From: Chara braunii
Taxonomy: Eukaryota > Streptophyta > Charophyceae > Charales > Characeae
Assembly: GCA_003427395.1 (NCBI GenBank)
Contig: BFEA01000576.1
Location: 898,485-934,141, forward strand
Reading direction: 5' to 3'
Length of the DNA: 35,657 nucleotides
Position 1 is the stretch's first letter. Every line of letters starts with the position of its first letter. Made by a program: the position numbers and the translations under genes. Below the pieces are notes generated by a model. The model was not told where the DNA came from. It searched no databases and was given only the letters and a program-made list of their open reading frames with translations. This document shows, piece by piece, positions 10,437-21,387 of this stretch.

Positions 10437-11641
10437 CGCGGGCTGCCCACACATCCCTTTTGCCACGGTACCACCCGATAGAACTTCACACAACCTGGCA
10501 ATCCTTTGCAGACGCTGGTACTCATACAGGCTGTCAATCATCTTGACAAGGCTGACATATAGCCGCCCATTGAAGTCTGTGGCAGGCATCCTGAAGGGCC
10601 ATGTGCTCTGGACTCAACATTGGGGCTCTTGGCACATTGCCATATCTCTGCTTTGGTCATGAAGCACATAAATCTCCCCCTGCTCGTCGTCCCATTCTTG
10701 GGCTCACCCAACGTAACAATCTTTCTCGGCCAGTACCTTGCTCAACGGCTCGCTGGCCTTCAGTCTCAGATCTTCACAACAAGCCCCCTTGTAAAACTCT
10801 TGCTAGCACAACAATTGCTTCTCGCTCGACTGCGCTCTCCAAAGTGTGATGAACTCTCTGTGGAACAAGGATAATGAGCTTTATTGAGAAAGTGGTGTGC
10901 GATGCTGCTGGATTGTGCAAAGTGCAGAGGAGGTTGTCTTGGACCTCAAGCAGAAATGTGCACTGTCTTCGTCGCTCTAAGCCACACGCAGCAGATGTTA
11001 CGACGTCGTACACTAACCTACCGCATGACAGGATCCTTAAGTACATGGTGAGCGCTGTTCATGAGGCTTATGATTTTGCCTTGGCGCTGGTTCGGCAGGA
11101 CCGGAGGCCAGCACAAACATACATGGCAGTTTGGGGACTTCACAAGGCCCTGACGCTCAGTGTCAGACATCGAACAAAATCAACGGTTTGTGGTCTCCGA
11201 CACTTTTATCTCTATACAAGAAATGACACTCTCTGCCATCAGGTGGTCGGCATCCCTATGGGCGCTAACGCCTGACTAGAAATCGCCATTCTTGCACTCT
11301 ATTAGGACGAGGCACAGCCCATCCATGAACTTCATCAGCGGAACCTACATGCAGCGCAAGAATATGCATTTACATATCGGTCCATTGATGTCATCCTATC
11401 CTGGAATGGTCTTCGTCCGCCTCCTGCTTGGTATGGTCTGGAATGGAAAGACACCACAGAGCACGATGGTTCATGCCTTTTCTTGCGGGCAAGAATCTCG
11501 TTTCGGCTGGATGGGTCGCTTCGTATTGGTGTATTTGATAAGGCTGAGGCTATAGGACATTTCAGGTCGTACGGTATTCCTGCGCGTACTCCAATGCCCC
11601 AGCTCATCAGTTGTGCTCATGAGACAGCTGACAAGGTTTAA
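10437..11641 (+). pseudogene. Decayed reverse transcriptase, Penelope-like type
   Basis: This is a relic of a retroelement RNA-dependent DNA polymerase. An N-terminal block (VPPDRTSHNLAILCRRW, about 10460-10520) resembles the pre-RT segment of Penelope-like elements. After a frame change, one frame from 10601 to 11641 contains EAHKSPPARRPILGL (about 10663), the motif-A-like ADVTTSYTNLPHDRIL, the motif-B-like VVGIPMGANA (ending 11272), YAFTYRSIDVILSWN in the motif-C position, then LEWKDTTEHDG and FDKAEAIGHF. In-frame stops interrupt it: two consecutive TGA near 10847-10852, TGA at 11273 and a TAG near 11306. The second catalytic aspartate of the YxDD-type motif appears as valine. It therefore cannot encode an active enzyme. 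I saw no GIY-YIG endonuclease. RT identity is strong; the Penelope-like assignment is from motif order and memory. Confidence 0.8.
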
Positions 11642-13457
11642 ACGTATTTGTAAAAACACTGCCAACGTCAAAACTGCATGGACTTCCTTTACATGACGTA
11701 TGCTCGCTTGGGGCCATCCCCCCTTTGTCATGGCCAGGGGTTGAAGTGCTTATATGTGTGGCGGACAGCGTTATCTGCCCACTCGTGCCACCCGACTTAT
11801 AAGCTGGTTTCCCCACATGGTTTGCTGGCCACTTGCCCACCCACTGCTGAATGCCGTGACTGAGCATAGGCAGTATCAGTCCTCCACACAGTCGTATGCA
11901 GTGGGCATACCCTCCACAATCATTACCAGCGGGCTGACGACTACTAATGTGGATTCTGCAGTCCTGTCGGAAACCCAGCACGTCGTAGCAGACAACATAA
12001 ATGTTGTCCAGTGGCTGCAAGGGATGATTGCCAGCACCCTGCCATTGCTGCTGCTGCTTAATGTGTGCCCCCACAGACTGAAGAGTGACTGCGGCCCCAT
12101 CCTGCTGGTGACTTACAGGGAAGAAATCCGAGTGGTCGAAACTAGCAGAGGGCTAATAGCTTGCCGCCGCCTTCCCTTCTGGTTCTCCCCCTGCTGATTG
12201 CCCCCCACCACCACCAGCCCCCCCACCTGCATCTTCTCCTACACCATCCCCTCCAGCTACTGCCTCCCCTTCTTCTACCCCCTCCTCCTCCCCTTCATTG
12301 CCATCGTCATCATCAGCACATTGATGGTCAGATCGGCTGTCACAAGTGCGCCTGTGTTGCAGACGTTCCCCATCTCCAACGGCGGCCCGGCCTGTAAATG
12401 AACAGTATGATCATCTCACACGTGGTGAGTGTCACAGATGTACTGTGAGGCCATCATGGCAACCTTAGGGAACATGCCGTTGCTCCCAATGCACGAGAGC
12501 CAGTTGCAGCTCATTCCGAGTTCACTTGGCACAATGTGGTGATGATTCTTACTGTGCTGCGGGCCTGCATGTACACCAGACGCGAGCTGCAGCCACGTGT
12601 GCAGCACGTGCTCGACTAGGAACCACCTTTGTACAAGTGCCGCTGATCATCTTCCCCTCCCTACATTTGACCCGCCCACGCCAACCTCACTTCGGCCCAA
12701 CTGTGCCTCCCACCAAATGATGATGATACGCCCTCTGAGCATTTGATGGAACCCCCGGCTGGTGATGATGACCTTTCTCTGGAACGCTTGTCAGAGCAAA
12801 GGGAGTCATCAGGGCCAGCAATGCCTGACAGAGACTGCCAAGTCAGAAATGAGCCTCTCCCTGCCGTGCAATCAGCAGACCCAAATGACCTCATCGCGCT
12901 ACAGCTGCAGCGATGCCACCCTGAGTACTATGCCATTAATATGCCTCCTCGCTTACAATTGCAACCCCTGTGCTGTTTATGACTTTGCAGACATTGCCCG
13001 CTGGATAGATGCAGGGCACTGTACTGTTTCACCTGAGGATGACAGTACTTCGGCTGGCATGGATACCAAAATGCTGTCTACGGCATTTGCAGGAAGTTAA
13101 CTGCAACCGCAGCCTGCTGCACGGAGTTATGTGCCCTATGTTACCTGACATGGAGCCGAGTGTTCATGCGTACGTCCTGCGTCGCCCAGGTCACTTTTTT
13201 TGCCTTTGCAGATGACTCAGTGACTCTGTGGGGGTGCACTCTGTGGGTATATTATTACCCCGGAGTATCACTCAATGTTGCAGTCCCACTTTCTCTGGCT
13301 CACCAATCGGGAACAGTATGAGGATGCACAGCCACACGGTCTGTCGCTTCTGAAGAAAAATCTTGACCAACCCTCCCCCGTCCCCTCCACCTGGCCAGGA
13401 TGCATCATTTGCCTGCACAGAGCAGACGGATCCTGCCACTGAAGGTGAGAGGGCCTT
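11642..13457 (+). other. Probable remainder of the decayed retroelement
   Basis: Several medium open frames on the + strand have biased composition but no firm family match. They include 11754-12197 (147 codons), a proline- and histidine-rich frame at 12161-12397, and 12743-12982 (79 codons, acidic). A frame ending at 13100 contains DFADIARWIDAGHCTVSPED, which weakly recalls the C-terminal half of a U-box, but the diagnostic N-terminal half is not clear. Position and strand fit a single decayed element running from the RT relic to the RING-like relic. Confidence 0.35.
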
Positions 13458-13778
13458 TTGAGAGGCTTGGTGCTGGGCTATGCCATTTCCTCTGCATACA
13501 ATTACCGTCCGGCTAGCATGTGTGTACTGCGTAATCCCTGCTCTGAACACTATGAAGGGGTGGTCCCTACCAACCTCTGCCATGGGAGCTGTGAGAAGTT
13601 TTTGTCTTGTATTCGTTCCCCTCACCCTCGTATTAGTTGCCCAATATGCCGTTGTGGCCTTGACATGCCATGTTCGAATAACTGCGAGCATGGCCCTGCT
13701 TTCCTGCTGGCATTTCACCAATGTTCTCAGGAAGCTGTCATCGAGAGTTTGTGTCTCTACTGGGTGGATTATCCCTGA
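13458..13778 (+). pseudogene. Relic RING-finger ORF
   Basis: A 106-codon frame contains CSEHYEGVVPTNLCHGSCEK, then FLSCIRSP and RISCPICRCGL. The order C...C-H-x2-C-x4-C...C-P-I-C-R is that of a RING zinc finger, which in intact proteins binds two zinc ions and recruits E2 ubiquitin-conjugating enzymes. The first cysteine pair is irregular (CVLRNPC), a glycine-histidine swap appears where CGH is usual, and the spacing is loose. A second cysteine cluster (CPICRCGLDMPCSNNCEHG) follows directly. No start context or splice sites are evident. It lies on the same strand as the RT relic about 1.8 kb upstream, so it may be cargo or a second ORF of that element, or an unrelated decayed gene. Confidence 0.45.
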
Positions 13779-14759
13779 TGCAATCACCCGCCACATCCTC
13801 TCCGTTCATGTCCCACATGTAACGCTGGACTTCCTCTGGCTGCACCTGTAATTGGACCTTCTCTATCCTCCCCAGATGAGGAACAGACAACCTGAGGTAG
13901 AGCACATACTCTCACATGAACCATCTGCAGTTTGCCATGAGAGGGCGAGCAGGTGCAGACCAGGTCCTGCAACAGCTAAACACCCTTACTTTGGATCAGG
14001 GCCCGTCATTACCCTCCACCCTCCACCCTCGCCCCCCCCCCTCTTTGTGCAGATCAACTAAGTTCATATGAATGCGCTCCAGCAAAGGACAGACAAAATT
14101 AAAGTGGACTTGTGGTGGATAGTATAAAGTGCAGGTGTGCTGACTAGTATAAGGTGTGGGTATGCTGAATAGCAACAGGGGTGCTGAACTGCAAATGGTT
14201 GTGTACTCGTTCCACTCTATGAAACAGACGTGGTGGGACTTGCATCCTTCAGAACAGAACAGAGAAATGACCGTTTCATCAAAACATTACATATATCAAA
14301 TATTACAATCAATTATAATTTTAACATTAAATTTGATTAAAACCAATTTCAAAGTTGGAAGAAGATTATAAGGTAAGGATGTTTAAATTTTGGGCCTGCT
14401 GAAAAAAAAAATAAAAAAAATTGGACCTACTGATCTGGGTGGAGAAGGGGTTTTAACACACATCACACACACGGACATGGTTTGAAATAAATATGTATTA
14501 TTTAATAAATATGTATACGTGCAAGTGTGCCGCTTTGGCGGCAGACGGGTGTGTTAAAAGGGCCTTTACCCGATATAGGCCTCAGGCCTTGTAAAAATAG
14601 AGCAGCACGGGCCTTGTAAAAGTAAAGCATTGTGAAAAGGTATCTTGCCAGGGCTCAGAAACGTGAAAACAGGTCAAAAGTCAAGTTCTCTATCAACAGG
14701 CACATCTAAATCTAAGGCAAAGGGCATTGTCAAAAGACTTACCTGTTCACCAGGAGATG
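13779..14759. other. Non-coding, partly A+T-rich
   Basis: No gene recognised. 14280-14345 and 14480-14520 are A+T-rich, and AATAAATATGTAT is repeated directly at about 14487 and 14505. An A-rich tract lies near 14402. Confidence 0.4.
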
Positions 14760-14767
14760 TGTATGTC

Positions 14768-14895
14768 ATGTCTGTTCGAGTAAGGGTGTGTCTGTACGTG
14801 TAGGCAGTGTACCTGTTCGTGCAATGGAAAGTGCCTGTTCAAGTAGTAAATGTGTCTGTTCGTTTAGAGTTGTGCCTGTCCGAAAGTGAAGTCAG
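14768..14895. repeat. Degenerate tandem array, 19-24 bp units
   Basis: About six units resemble TGTGYCTGTTCGWGTAR with variable tails, at about 14768, 14786, 14808, 14832, 14851 and 14871. They lie upstream of a TATA-like box. Confidence 0.65.
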
Positions 14896-15088
14896 TAGGC
14901 ACAGTCCCAGTTGGTCTAAGTCAAGGGGTCAGTCCAGATCCAGACTTTCAAGTCCAAATCCAGGCCGAAGTGCCTCAGCAGCAGTTGAATCTCATTGGGA
15001 CTGTACTGGGACACATGCAATGCAGGGTCTGGGACAAAGGGAGAGGCTGAATTGAGCCAATGCAGACCCAGCGAGGAGTGGCCAGCAC

Positions 15089-15097
15089 TATAAAAAG
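15089..15097 (+). promoter_or_regulatory. TATA-box-like TATAAAAAG
   Basis: A strong TATA-type motif lies 190 bp downstream of a short-unit tandem array. No ORF follows that I can identify, and the TG...CA limits needed to call an LTR are not demonstrable. It could be the promoter of an LTR or of an unrecognised transcript, or it could be chance. Confidence 0.25.
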
Positions 15098-15099
15098 AG

Positions 15100-16873
15100 C
15101 TGCCTGCCTCATTCCTCGCCAGATCTCCACTGGCTGCAATGCGTGGAAGTGCTGGTGCACTTGTGCGCTGAGTCAGGAGGAGCAGCGCTGGAGGAGAAGA
15201 CGCGCTGGAGGGAGGAAGATGCCTGTACGCTGGAAGTGATGCAGCTATAGCTGCCCAGCGAGTTAGCATTAGTAGTAGAGGGTTAGTATGTAGCTATGAG
15301 TAGTATCCAGAGTAGATCCTCATGAGTATTGAAGAGTGTGTATGCATCATAGGAGGAAGGGATTGAGGCTGAGAGTGTTCATTCAAGTTTGGCTATGGAA
15401 GATACTTACCTGAGTTGGATGTGACCTGCAGAGGTGGCGCTGATGAGTGGTGACCACATTGATGACTTGGAGACTATCTGCAGGGGTAGCACTGATTCAC
15501 TGGAAGGCATATTGATGAGTTGGCAAGATATTGGTGTTGCGCTGATGAGCGCTGGACTCAGGGGAACTTTGAAACACTTTGTATTCATATTTCTGATAAT
15601 ATAAACTGTGAAACTCGGTCCTCATCTTCTCTATCTTTGTCTATTGTCAGACTACTGTTCATTGTGTGTGGGATTACGATGCATGGCATGTACACACTTG
15701 CGTGAGATGGTCCCCAGGACCCATGCAGTGTGGGCACTTGGCGCTGAACCACACAAACCTGGGCAACCTTGCATTTTCTATTATATTGCTTATCTATACT
15801 TTTTCGTTATGGGATGGCTTGTGATGATTTGTGAAGGGAATGAGAGAGAATCTGGGGTCTTTTAAATCAACACACGCACACAAACGCAAATCAGCATTCA
15901 CACACACACACTCTGTCTCCCTCGCCCCCTCTCTCCCTCTGTTCCTTTCTCTCCCTCTCCATACTGAAGAAACCTTGCATAATGAAAGGAAATCATTCCT
16001 GCAGAAGAGGAAAAAACAAGACGATGACTTTCAGAAGGGGAGGAGTTTGGAAAGGAGAACGAAGGGAGGAGGCTACCCTCACCAAAGAAACCCTATACAA
16101 AAAGGAAAAATAGGATGTGCCACGTGGTGCGTGCCAAAGAGGAAGAAGAAAACTTTCAAAAGGAAGGAGAGAAGTTGGACAAGGAGGATGGGATGTTAGA
16201 GGAGCTTGCAAGGGGCACTAACGGTTGTCTCTGCGTCTCTCTCTACCCCTAAACAAAGAAGGTTTGGGGAAGAAAAATCACACGGCGTCCTCCAAAGTGT
16301 CATAAGAGAACTTTCAAAAGGAAAGGGAGGAGGGGAAGGAGGACAAGCTGGGAGAGGAGGGGAAGGAGGACAAGCTGGGAGAGGAGGTGTATGTTACAAA
16401 TTTCCAGAATCTCAAGTACTTCTCCCCCATCATCTCACTTACACGCTGGATTGAGATGTGATCACACTTAATGGCAACTCCACAGAAAATTGGAAGTGAA
16501 TAATCACTCGGAGCGGCATGCAACAACTGGCTCAAGAAACCGTCCTGTTCGCACTAGCTATGGCTGCACTCGCTCTCTCCTCAAGCAGTGCTGAAAGAAG
16601 CTCCTCTCCAGTCTCATCAAGCAGCAAAAAATATGATGAATGAATTCTGAATGAGGGTTTTGCCCCAACCCGTCAGTTTTGGAAAACAGAAGCCTAAAAC
16701 TATCAGCCAAAAATGTCCTACCACCTCTCTGCGCAAACAGAGACTGTACACGCAGGTCGCGGCTTCAAAGCTCACCAGCTTCAGAGCAGTCAAGAAAAAC
16801 AGAACAACTGTGCTTACTTCGCTTGGATTCAACAGAAGCCTGATACAGCAAATAGTTGGGTCAGGTTGGGGGT
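15100..16873. other. No recognised gene; low-complexity patches
   Basis: 15410-15560 contains loosely repeated CTGATGAG and GCAGRGGTRGC motifs. 15868-15962 is CA- then CT-rich. 16318-16390 has a duplicated GGGGAAGGAGGACAAGCTGG (about 30-bp period). Open frames up to 122 codons are purine-rich shadows. Confidence 0.45.
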
Positions 16874-17239
16874 GTGGATCCGGCAACCTCAACATGTAGG
16901 AAGGGCACTAAGGGGTATCCTCCCCCCCCCCCCCCCCCTTTCTCTCTCTCTCTCTCTCTCGTGCTCGTAGCTTAGTGGATATGGCTTGCACGTAGTGAAG
17001 CTGCGACGGACTTTTGCACATTGTGTGCACCTTGTACGTCACCCCTATTTTTCCTCCTTTTGTGGATCCGGCAACCTCAACATGTAGGAAGGGCACTAAG
17101 GGGTATCCTCCCCCCCCCCCTTCTCTCTCTCTCTCTCTCGTGCTCGTAGCTTAGTGGATATGGCATGCACGTAGTGAAGCTGCGACGGGCTTTTGCACAT
17201 TGTGTGCATCTTGTGCGTCACCCCTATTTTTCCTCCTTA
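16874..17239. repeat. 187-bp tandem duplication with C/CT core
   Basis: Unit 1 (16874-17060) and unit 2 (17061 to about 17239) are nearly identical outside a poly-C/(CT)n core that differs in length: C17 plus (CT)n in the first, C10 plus (CT)n in the second. Each unit contains CGTAGCTTAGTGGATATGGC, which resembles a tRNA D-arm/A-box, but no matching B box follows at the right distance. Confidence 0.9.
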
Positions 17240-17316
17240 TGCATTCCTTCGGCAGTATGTGATGGTCTGTTTTCTTTTCTTTTGTTCCCTTTCGTTTTTT
17301 CTGTTGTTGTCTTTCT

Positions 17317-17523
17317 NNNNNNNNNNNNNNNNNNNNNNNNNNNNNNNNNNNNNNNNNNNNNNNNNNNNNNNNNNNNNNNNNNNNNNNNNNNNNNNNNNNN
17401 NNNNNNNNNNNNNNNNNNNNNNNNNNNNNNNNNNNNNNNNNNNNNNNNNNNNNNNNNNNNNNNNNNNNNNNNNNNNNNNNNNNNNNNNNNNNNNNNNNNN
17501 NNNNNNNNNNNNNNNNNNNNNNN
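17317..17523. other. Assembly gap (207 N)
   Basis: Unresolved bases. The gap follows the tandem duplication and a T-rich stretch, and precedes tRNA-like repeats. Two open frames that run through it are meaningless. Confidence 1.
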
Positions 17524-17553
17524 TCCCCTAAGGTTATTGTATTCATCTGACAG

Positions 17554-17837
17554 TGTCAGGATTTGAACTTGGTCTGTTTATCGAACAGCAGCTCAAGTGC
17601 GTGCACCACTCCAGAGTCCACACACTATTGTTTGTTATCTGGCTATTGTGCTGGTGCATTACAGTGCTTGCTGATATGCTGTTATGCATTTGCACTATTT
17701 GCTCATTTGATGGCCATCAGGATTTGAATTTTGAACTGCTGATCTGGTTCTCAAATAGGCACTTGTATGTGCACACCAGTTGGCATGCTATTAACCAGAT
17801 GCTTGGTATCTGGCTATTATGCTGTTGCATTTAGTGT
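17554..17837 (-). repeat. Tandem pair of tRNA-derived repeats
   Basis: Read on the minus strand, 17554-17620 and 17715-17790 each show a tRNA-like order ending in a B-box-like AGTTCAAATCC or ATTCAAATCC (seen on + as GGATTTGAA). Both are followed on the + strand by a shared flank, TATCTGGCTATTRTGCTGKTG (about 17636 and 17805), so the unit of about 165 bp was duplicated. They resemble the repeats at 23233 and 25491. Likely SINE fragments rather than tRNA genes, since acceptor stems do not pair. Confidence 0.6.
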
Positions 17838-18540
17838 TCTTTGTCCTCCAGATGTGCAGGTTCATACCTACGGCGGAGCCTGGAGACTTTGAACAAGATA
17901 TGCTGTTTGGGTATTTGCGCGTTCATTCCTATCCTCTGACCTTTACTGCGCAAAATTAATGTCGGATATGGGAGTGGATGTGACATCCAACGGGCAATGG
18001 TGGAAGGATCGAAACCGCATATCCTGGGACGGCAACCCTGGAGGTTTTTGTGGGTGTGGTTACCCCCTTCCCCACCGCAGTCGGTTGGATTTGAGGCCTC
18101 CCATTATGGCCCCTCAGATGTAGGGGGCTTCCGTCCACAGCCAGTGTGTGGGACAGGCTCCCTTCCTGCCGGTTCCTGGCTAGTCGGATGTTGGAGCCCT
18201 CCACCGTTTGTTGAAGGCGTCAGTGTGGCTGATAAGTGACAAAAGTCATGTGAAACCCACGAAGGTGTTCAAAAATTTCGAAATGATTTTGTACTTCTGT
18301 CTGATCGTCCCAACATATCCAGTTGCAAGGTGTAGCCTTCTTGGATGGCCAGCTGGACGTCGGTGCGTTTGATCATAGCCCGTTGGGTGCTGGAGCCTTC
18401 TACCAAAGACAGATGACCTTGAACATTGGTCACCATGATCGCAACGAGCTCCTATGCATCCATCATCTGAGACTAAATATCTAGATGCAATCTGGTGATG
18501 AGGTTCTGATGGCTGGGATGGTCTGCAAAGCAACTATGAG
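17838..18540. other. No firm gene; degenerate local duplication
   Basis: Minus-strand frames near 18300-18470 and 18000-18200 have protein-like composition, for example LVEGSSTQRAMIKRTDVQLA, but each is interrupted. The + strand text TTGGAGCCCTCCACC (18190) recurs as CTGGAGCCTTCTACC (18389), so the similarity may come from duplication. No family is recognised. Confidence 0.3.
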
Positions 18541-18548
18541 CCAGTGTG

Positions 18549-18605
18549 CGAGGAGGAGGAGGAGGAGGAGGAGGAGGAGGAGGAGGAGGAGAGGAGGAAG
18601 AGGAG
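18549..18605. repeat. (AGG)n microsatellite
   Basis: About 57 bp of GAGGAG trinucleotides with one frame slip near 18590. The poly-Arg frame is an artefact. Confidence 0.95.
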
Positions 18606-18715
18606 GTGAGACACTTGTTACTATCCTGGTCGTTTCCAAAGTGCAAATTCACAAGGAAAGACGGCCACTCAATTGCGAAAGAAATGAAAGCACTTGCAAA
18701 GAGATAGAGACCAAA

Positions 18716-18776
18716 GAAGAGAGAAAGAAGAAGAAAAGAAGAAGAAGAAGAAGAAGAAAAAGAAGAAGAAGAGGAC
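18716..18776. repeat. (AAG)n microsatellite
   Basis: An interrupted GAA/AAG tract. A short (AAT)n tract follows near 18868. Confidence 0.9.
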
Positions 18777-18789
18777 GATGTACACCAGC

Positions 18790-19304
18790 AAGACCAATGA
18801 CAAATCCCCCTTCTCTCTCAACCTTCCTCCTCCTCCTTCTTGACTTCGCCAATCTTTTTCTTCTTCCAAATAATAATAATAACAATAAGTGGATGAACCA
18901 GAATCAATATCCGAAGTTCCCTCTTACTACTAGCACAACAATAGGTCCACTATAGCCATGGCTTCCCCCTTCTTCCTCCTCTCACAAGCCAAGGCTATGG
19001 CAGACTACTAGGGCTCTGCGCTCTTGTGCAAAGGACAACACAAAGCAGCTATGTCGCTGGTTATCAGGCCGCCATGCCTGACTCTGCCTCGAGCTTCCTT
19101 GGTGTGGCACTACCCCAACCGGGGCCTTCCAGATGCAGCGCATATCAAGGTGATGAAGATGGTGTCCACCATAGCCAGGTAGGTACCTCACCACTCCCCT
19201 CCTTTGCCCCCTGCTTCCTCCTCGTCATGCTGGGCTGCTTGCCATAGCCAGGCTGAGCGTCCAGCTGATCTCCTTCCTCCAAGCAGCGCTCCAAGTCCAG
19301 CGCT
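18790..19304. other. No recognised feature
   Basis: C/T-rich sequence with short overlapping frames only. Confidence 0.35.
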
Positions 19305-19915
19305 TGGCTCCAGCAGTAAGTCGCCAATCCTTGTGCACTGCGAATGAGGAGCTACTTGCTCCTCCCGAAGATATAGCGGCCTCCTTGCCTCTTGGGTGGT
19401 GACTTCCTAGGCCGCGCGGCCTCCCAGCAACCGGTACCTCCTCCCTTTCAGAGGGAAGCATCATTGCAGGCTCTGATGTCGTCCGTACAGGCCCTACTTG
19501 GACTGGTACCGGCCTACCTGTAGCCTACTGCTACTGGTCCTCTAAAAATGCCAACTTTTTGTCTTCTTCTGCTCGGCCTCGAGTACCCGACACTTCTACC
19601 AGTACTTGAGTGGTACCGGCCTACCTGCAACTTGAGTGTTTTTCCCGCTGCCGCGGGCCTACCCAACTACTCTAGTGTTTTTCCCACTGGAAGTACCGCC
19701 CCTGCGGGGCCTCTAAACCAACAAGTACCCTTGTGGGTCACACACTCAGGCCGACAAGCACTCAGACAGGCACGTAGACCAGCAGACACGCACGCACACA
19801 CACAGACTTAGAAATCACAGCAGAATGCGGGAATATCAGCAAGGCATACATTTCAGCAGCAAATCCCAGAAATCAGCAGTGTTCTCAGTCTGTGTTTTGG
19901 CGGGTCATTACACAC
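19305..19915 (+). repeat. Long dispersed repeat R1, copy B
   Basis: Same orientation and block order as the copy at 5979-6660, about 70 bp shorter overall, with several internal deletions. It retains AGATATAGCGGCC, TGCCTCTTGGG, CAGGCCGACAAGCACTC and GCAGAATGCGGGAAT. It lies about 860 bp upstream of the first DUF92 exon found here. Confidence 0.75.
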
Positions 19916-20248
19916 TGCTGAATAGAGTACTGGGATGTGGGTGTGTGCATGAGGTTAGGACACATGATGGTTGGCTTGCAGAGCGATTTGGAGGTTTCAG
20001 TGGCGTTTGGCCTGAGGTGACAGTCTACAAGCTGCAACTCTCCCGGTACTTCCCCCCTCTGCACACCAAAACCAAAGGAATCATTTGCATCAAGTGCAAA
20101 TGGGGAAACTTGGCTGTCTTGAAATTATTGTAGTTTTTGAAATTATTGTTGTTTTTGTTTGGAGTTTGAACCCGCTGGGAATTCTGTGGGAGTCACAAAA
20201 TACCCATTGGTCTTGTATGGTGAACATGACAAAACACACGCACTTACC

Positions 20249-20249
<1 letters not shown>
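19916..20249. other. No recognised feature
   Basis: Non-coding; a short GAAATTATTGTAGTTTTTGA duplication (AAATTATTGT at about 20121 and 20140). Confidence 0.35.

Positions 20250-20319
<70 letters not shown>
20250..20319. repeat. Uninterrupted C70 tract
   Basis: Seventy consecutive C on the + strand. The poly-Pro and poly-Gly frames here are artefacts. Tracts of this length are hard to sequence, so true length is uncertain. Confidence 0.95.
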
Positions 20320-20772
20320 ACCCACAGGGCAAACAAATGGATGTGTGGGAACTCAGTGTTTACACACAAAGGTGACCACTGTCCCACTCAGTTGAATTCT
20401 TGATGGATATGGATGGAGTTCGGATGATATTTGGTGATTGCTCTTTGGGACTTTATTTCATTTTGGGTAGATAATCGATAGTTTATTTTTGCATATCCTT
20501 TTTATTTGTTTAGGCAAAATCATTTTTGGTTCACCAAACACTTCTACATTTTTCATGTACAAGCGCATTTTCGACACTTTGAAAACTTATCACAATGCAC
20601 ACATCAATTTTCGATCTATTCATGGGTGGAAAAAAGGTTGTCGCTGTGACAGTCGAAACCACACACACTCCCCCTCCTCCCAGCTCTCCACCCTGCCAGG
20701 TGACCCCATACCAATTCATGCCCACTCTGTCCATTCTTCTGATTGTTGTTGGCTGTCTGCTTTAGGATGCAG
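20320..20772. other. Intron or upstream sequence of the DUF92 gene
   Basis: No coding match. The last 40 bp are T-rich (ATTCTTCTGATTGTTGTTGG) and lead to tandem acceptor AGs in TTTAGGATGCAG, consistent with a branch site, polypyrimidine tract and 3' splice site. Confidence 0.6.
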
Positions 20773-20988
20773 GTGTTGGCAAACAGTGCCACGGCAACCG
20801 TATGTTGCATAGCGTATGTGTACTTCACGGGGTGGAGAGATGTCTGCCTTGATCGGCAGGGCTTCCCAATTGCGACGGCCCTTTTAGGAGGTTTTGTGGG
20901 GCATTATGCGTGCTGCAATGCTGACACTTGGGCATCAGAGATTGGGATTCTGAGCTCTTCCAGACCTCGGCTGATAACGAGTTTTCAG
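20773..20988 (+). CDS. DUF92/TMEM19-family membrane protein, internal exon
   Basis: DUF92 proteins are polytopic membrane proteins. Plant members include VTE6, a chloroplast phytyl-phosphate kinase, and PGR, a sugar-response protein; TMEM19 is the animal counterpart. This 72-codon exon opens with VLANSATATVCC and carries the family's most conserved block, FVGHYACCNADTWASEIGIL then RPRLITSFQ. The first hydrophobic stretch (residues 1-18) is a likely membrane segment. Boundaries are TTTAGGATGCAG|GTG at the acceptor and TTTTCAG|GTAAGC at the donor, both phase 0. The next exon continues the family alignment without a gap. Exons for the N-terminal third, including the conserved acidic DADFKEGG-type block, were not found upstream. 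They may lie beyond the window or in the gap. Confidence 0.9.
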
Positions 20989-21079
20989 GTAAGCTTGGTG
21001 ATGGGCAGCTCAACACCAAGTGAAGGCCACGAAAATAAGACTGCTCCCTCCTGTTTCTTTCTTCTGCCGCAGATGTACC

Positions 21080-21080
21080 G

Positions 21081-21139
<59 letters not shown>
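21080..21139. repeat. (GT)n microsatellite in intron
   Basis: About 30 uninterrupted GT units, 90 bp downstream of the splice donor. Confidence 0.95.
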
Positions 21140-21141
<2 letters not shown>

Positions 21142-21387
21142 AAGACTCTCTCAATTCTTTTTTCAGCTATTTAGAACGAGGTTGTTCGTCATTGGACGAG
21201 TTTGTGTGCTGATATCATGGCCACCTTATTGTCATTTCTGTTGATGATGGGGCTCCGCTATCGCTGTGTTTATGGTAGTATTTGCCTTCGGATGCAGGTT
21301 TTTTTTTTTTTTTTGTGTTGGATGAGTCCGTCATATGTCTCCAGGTTATTTATGTCTTATCTTCCAAATTGTACCGATCTAAGATTG

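Noticed and set aside
14760-15650. Complete solo LTR around the TATA box at 15089
   Set aside because: No matching target duplication, no primer-binding site and no defined TG...CA ends.
16963-17000. tRNA gene suggested by CGTAGCTTAGTGGATATGGC
   Set aside because: A-box-like only, with no B box or acceptor pairing. It occurs twice because of the 187-bp duplication.
17165-17566. 133-codon frame through the gap
   Set aside because: Composed mostly of unknown bases.
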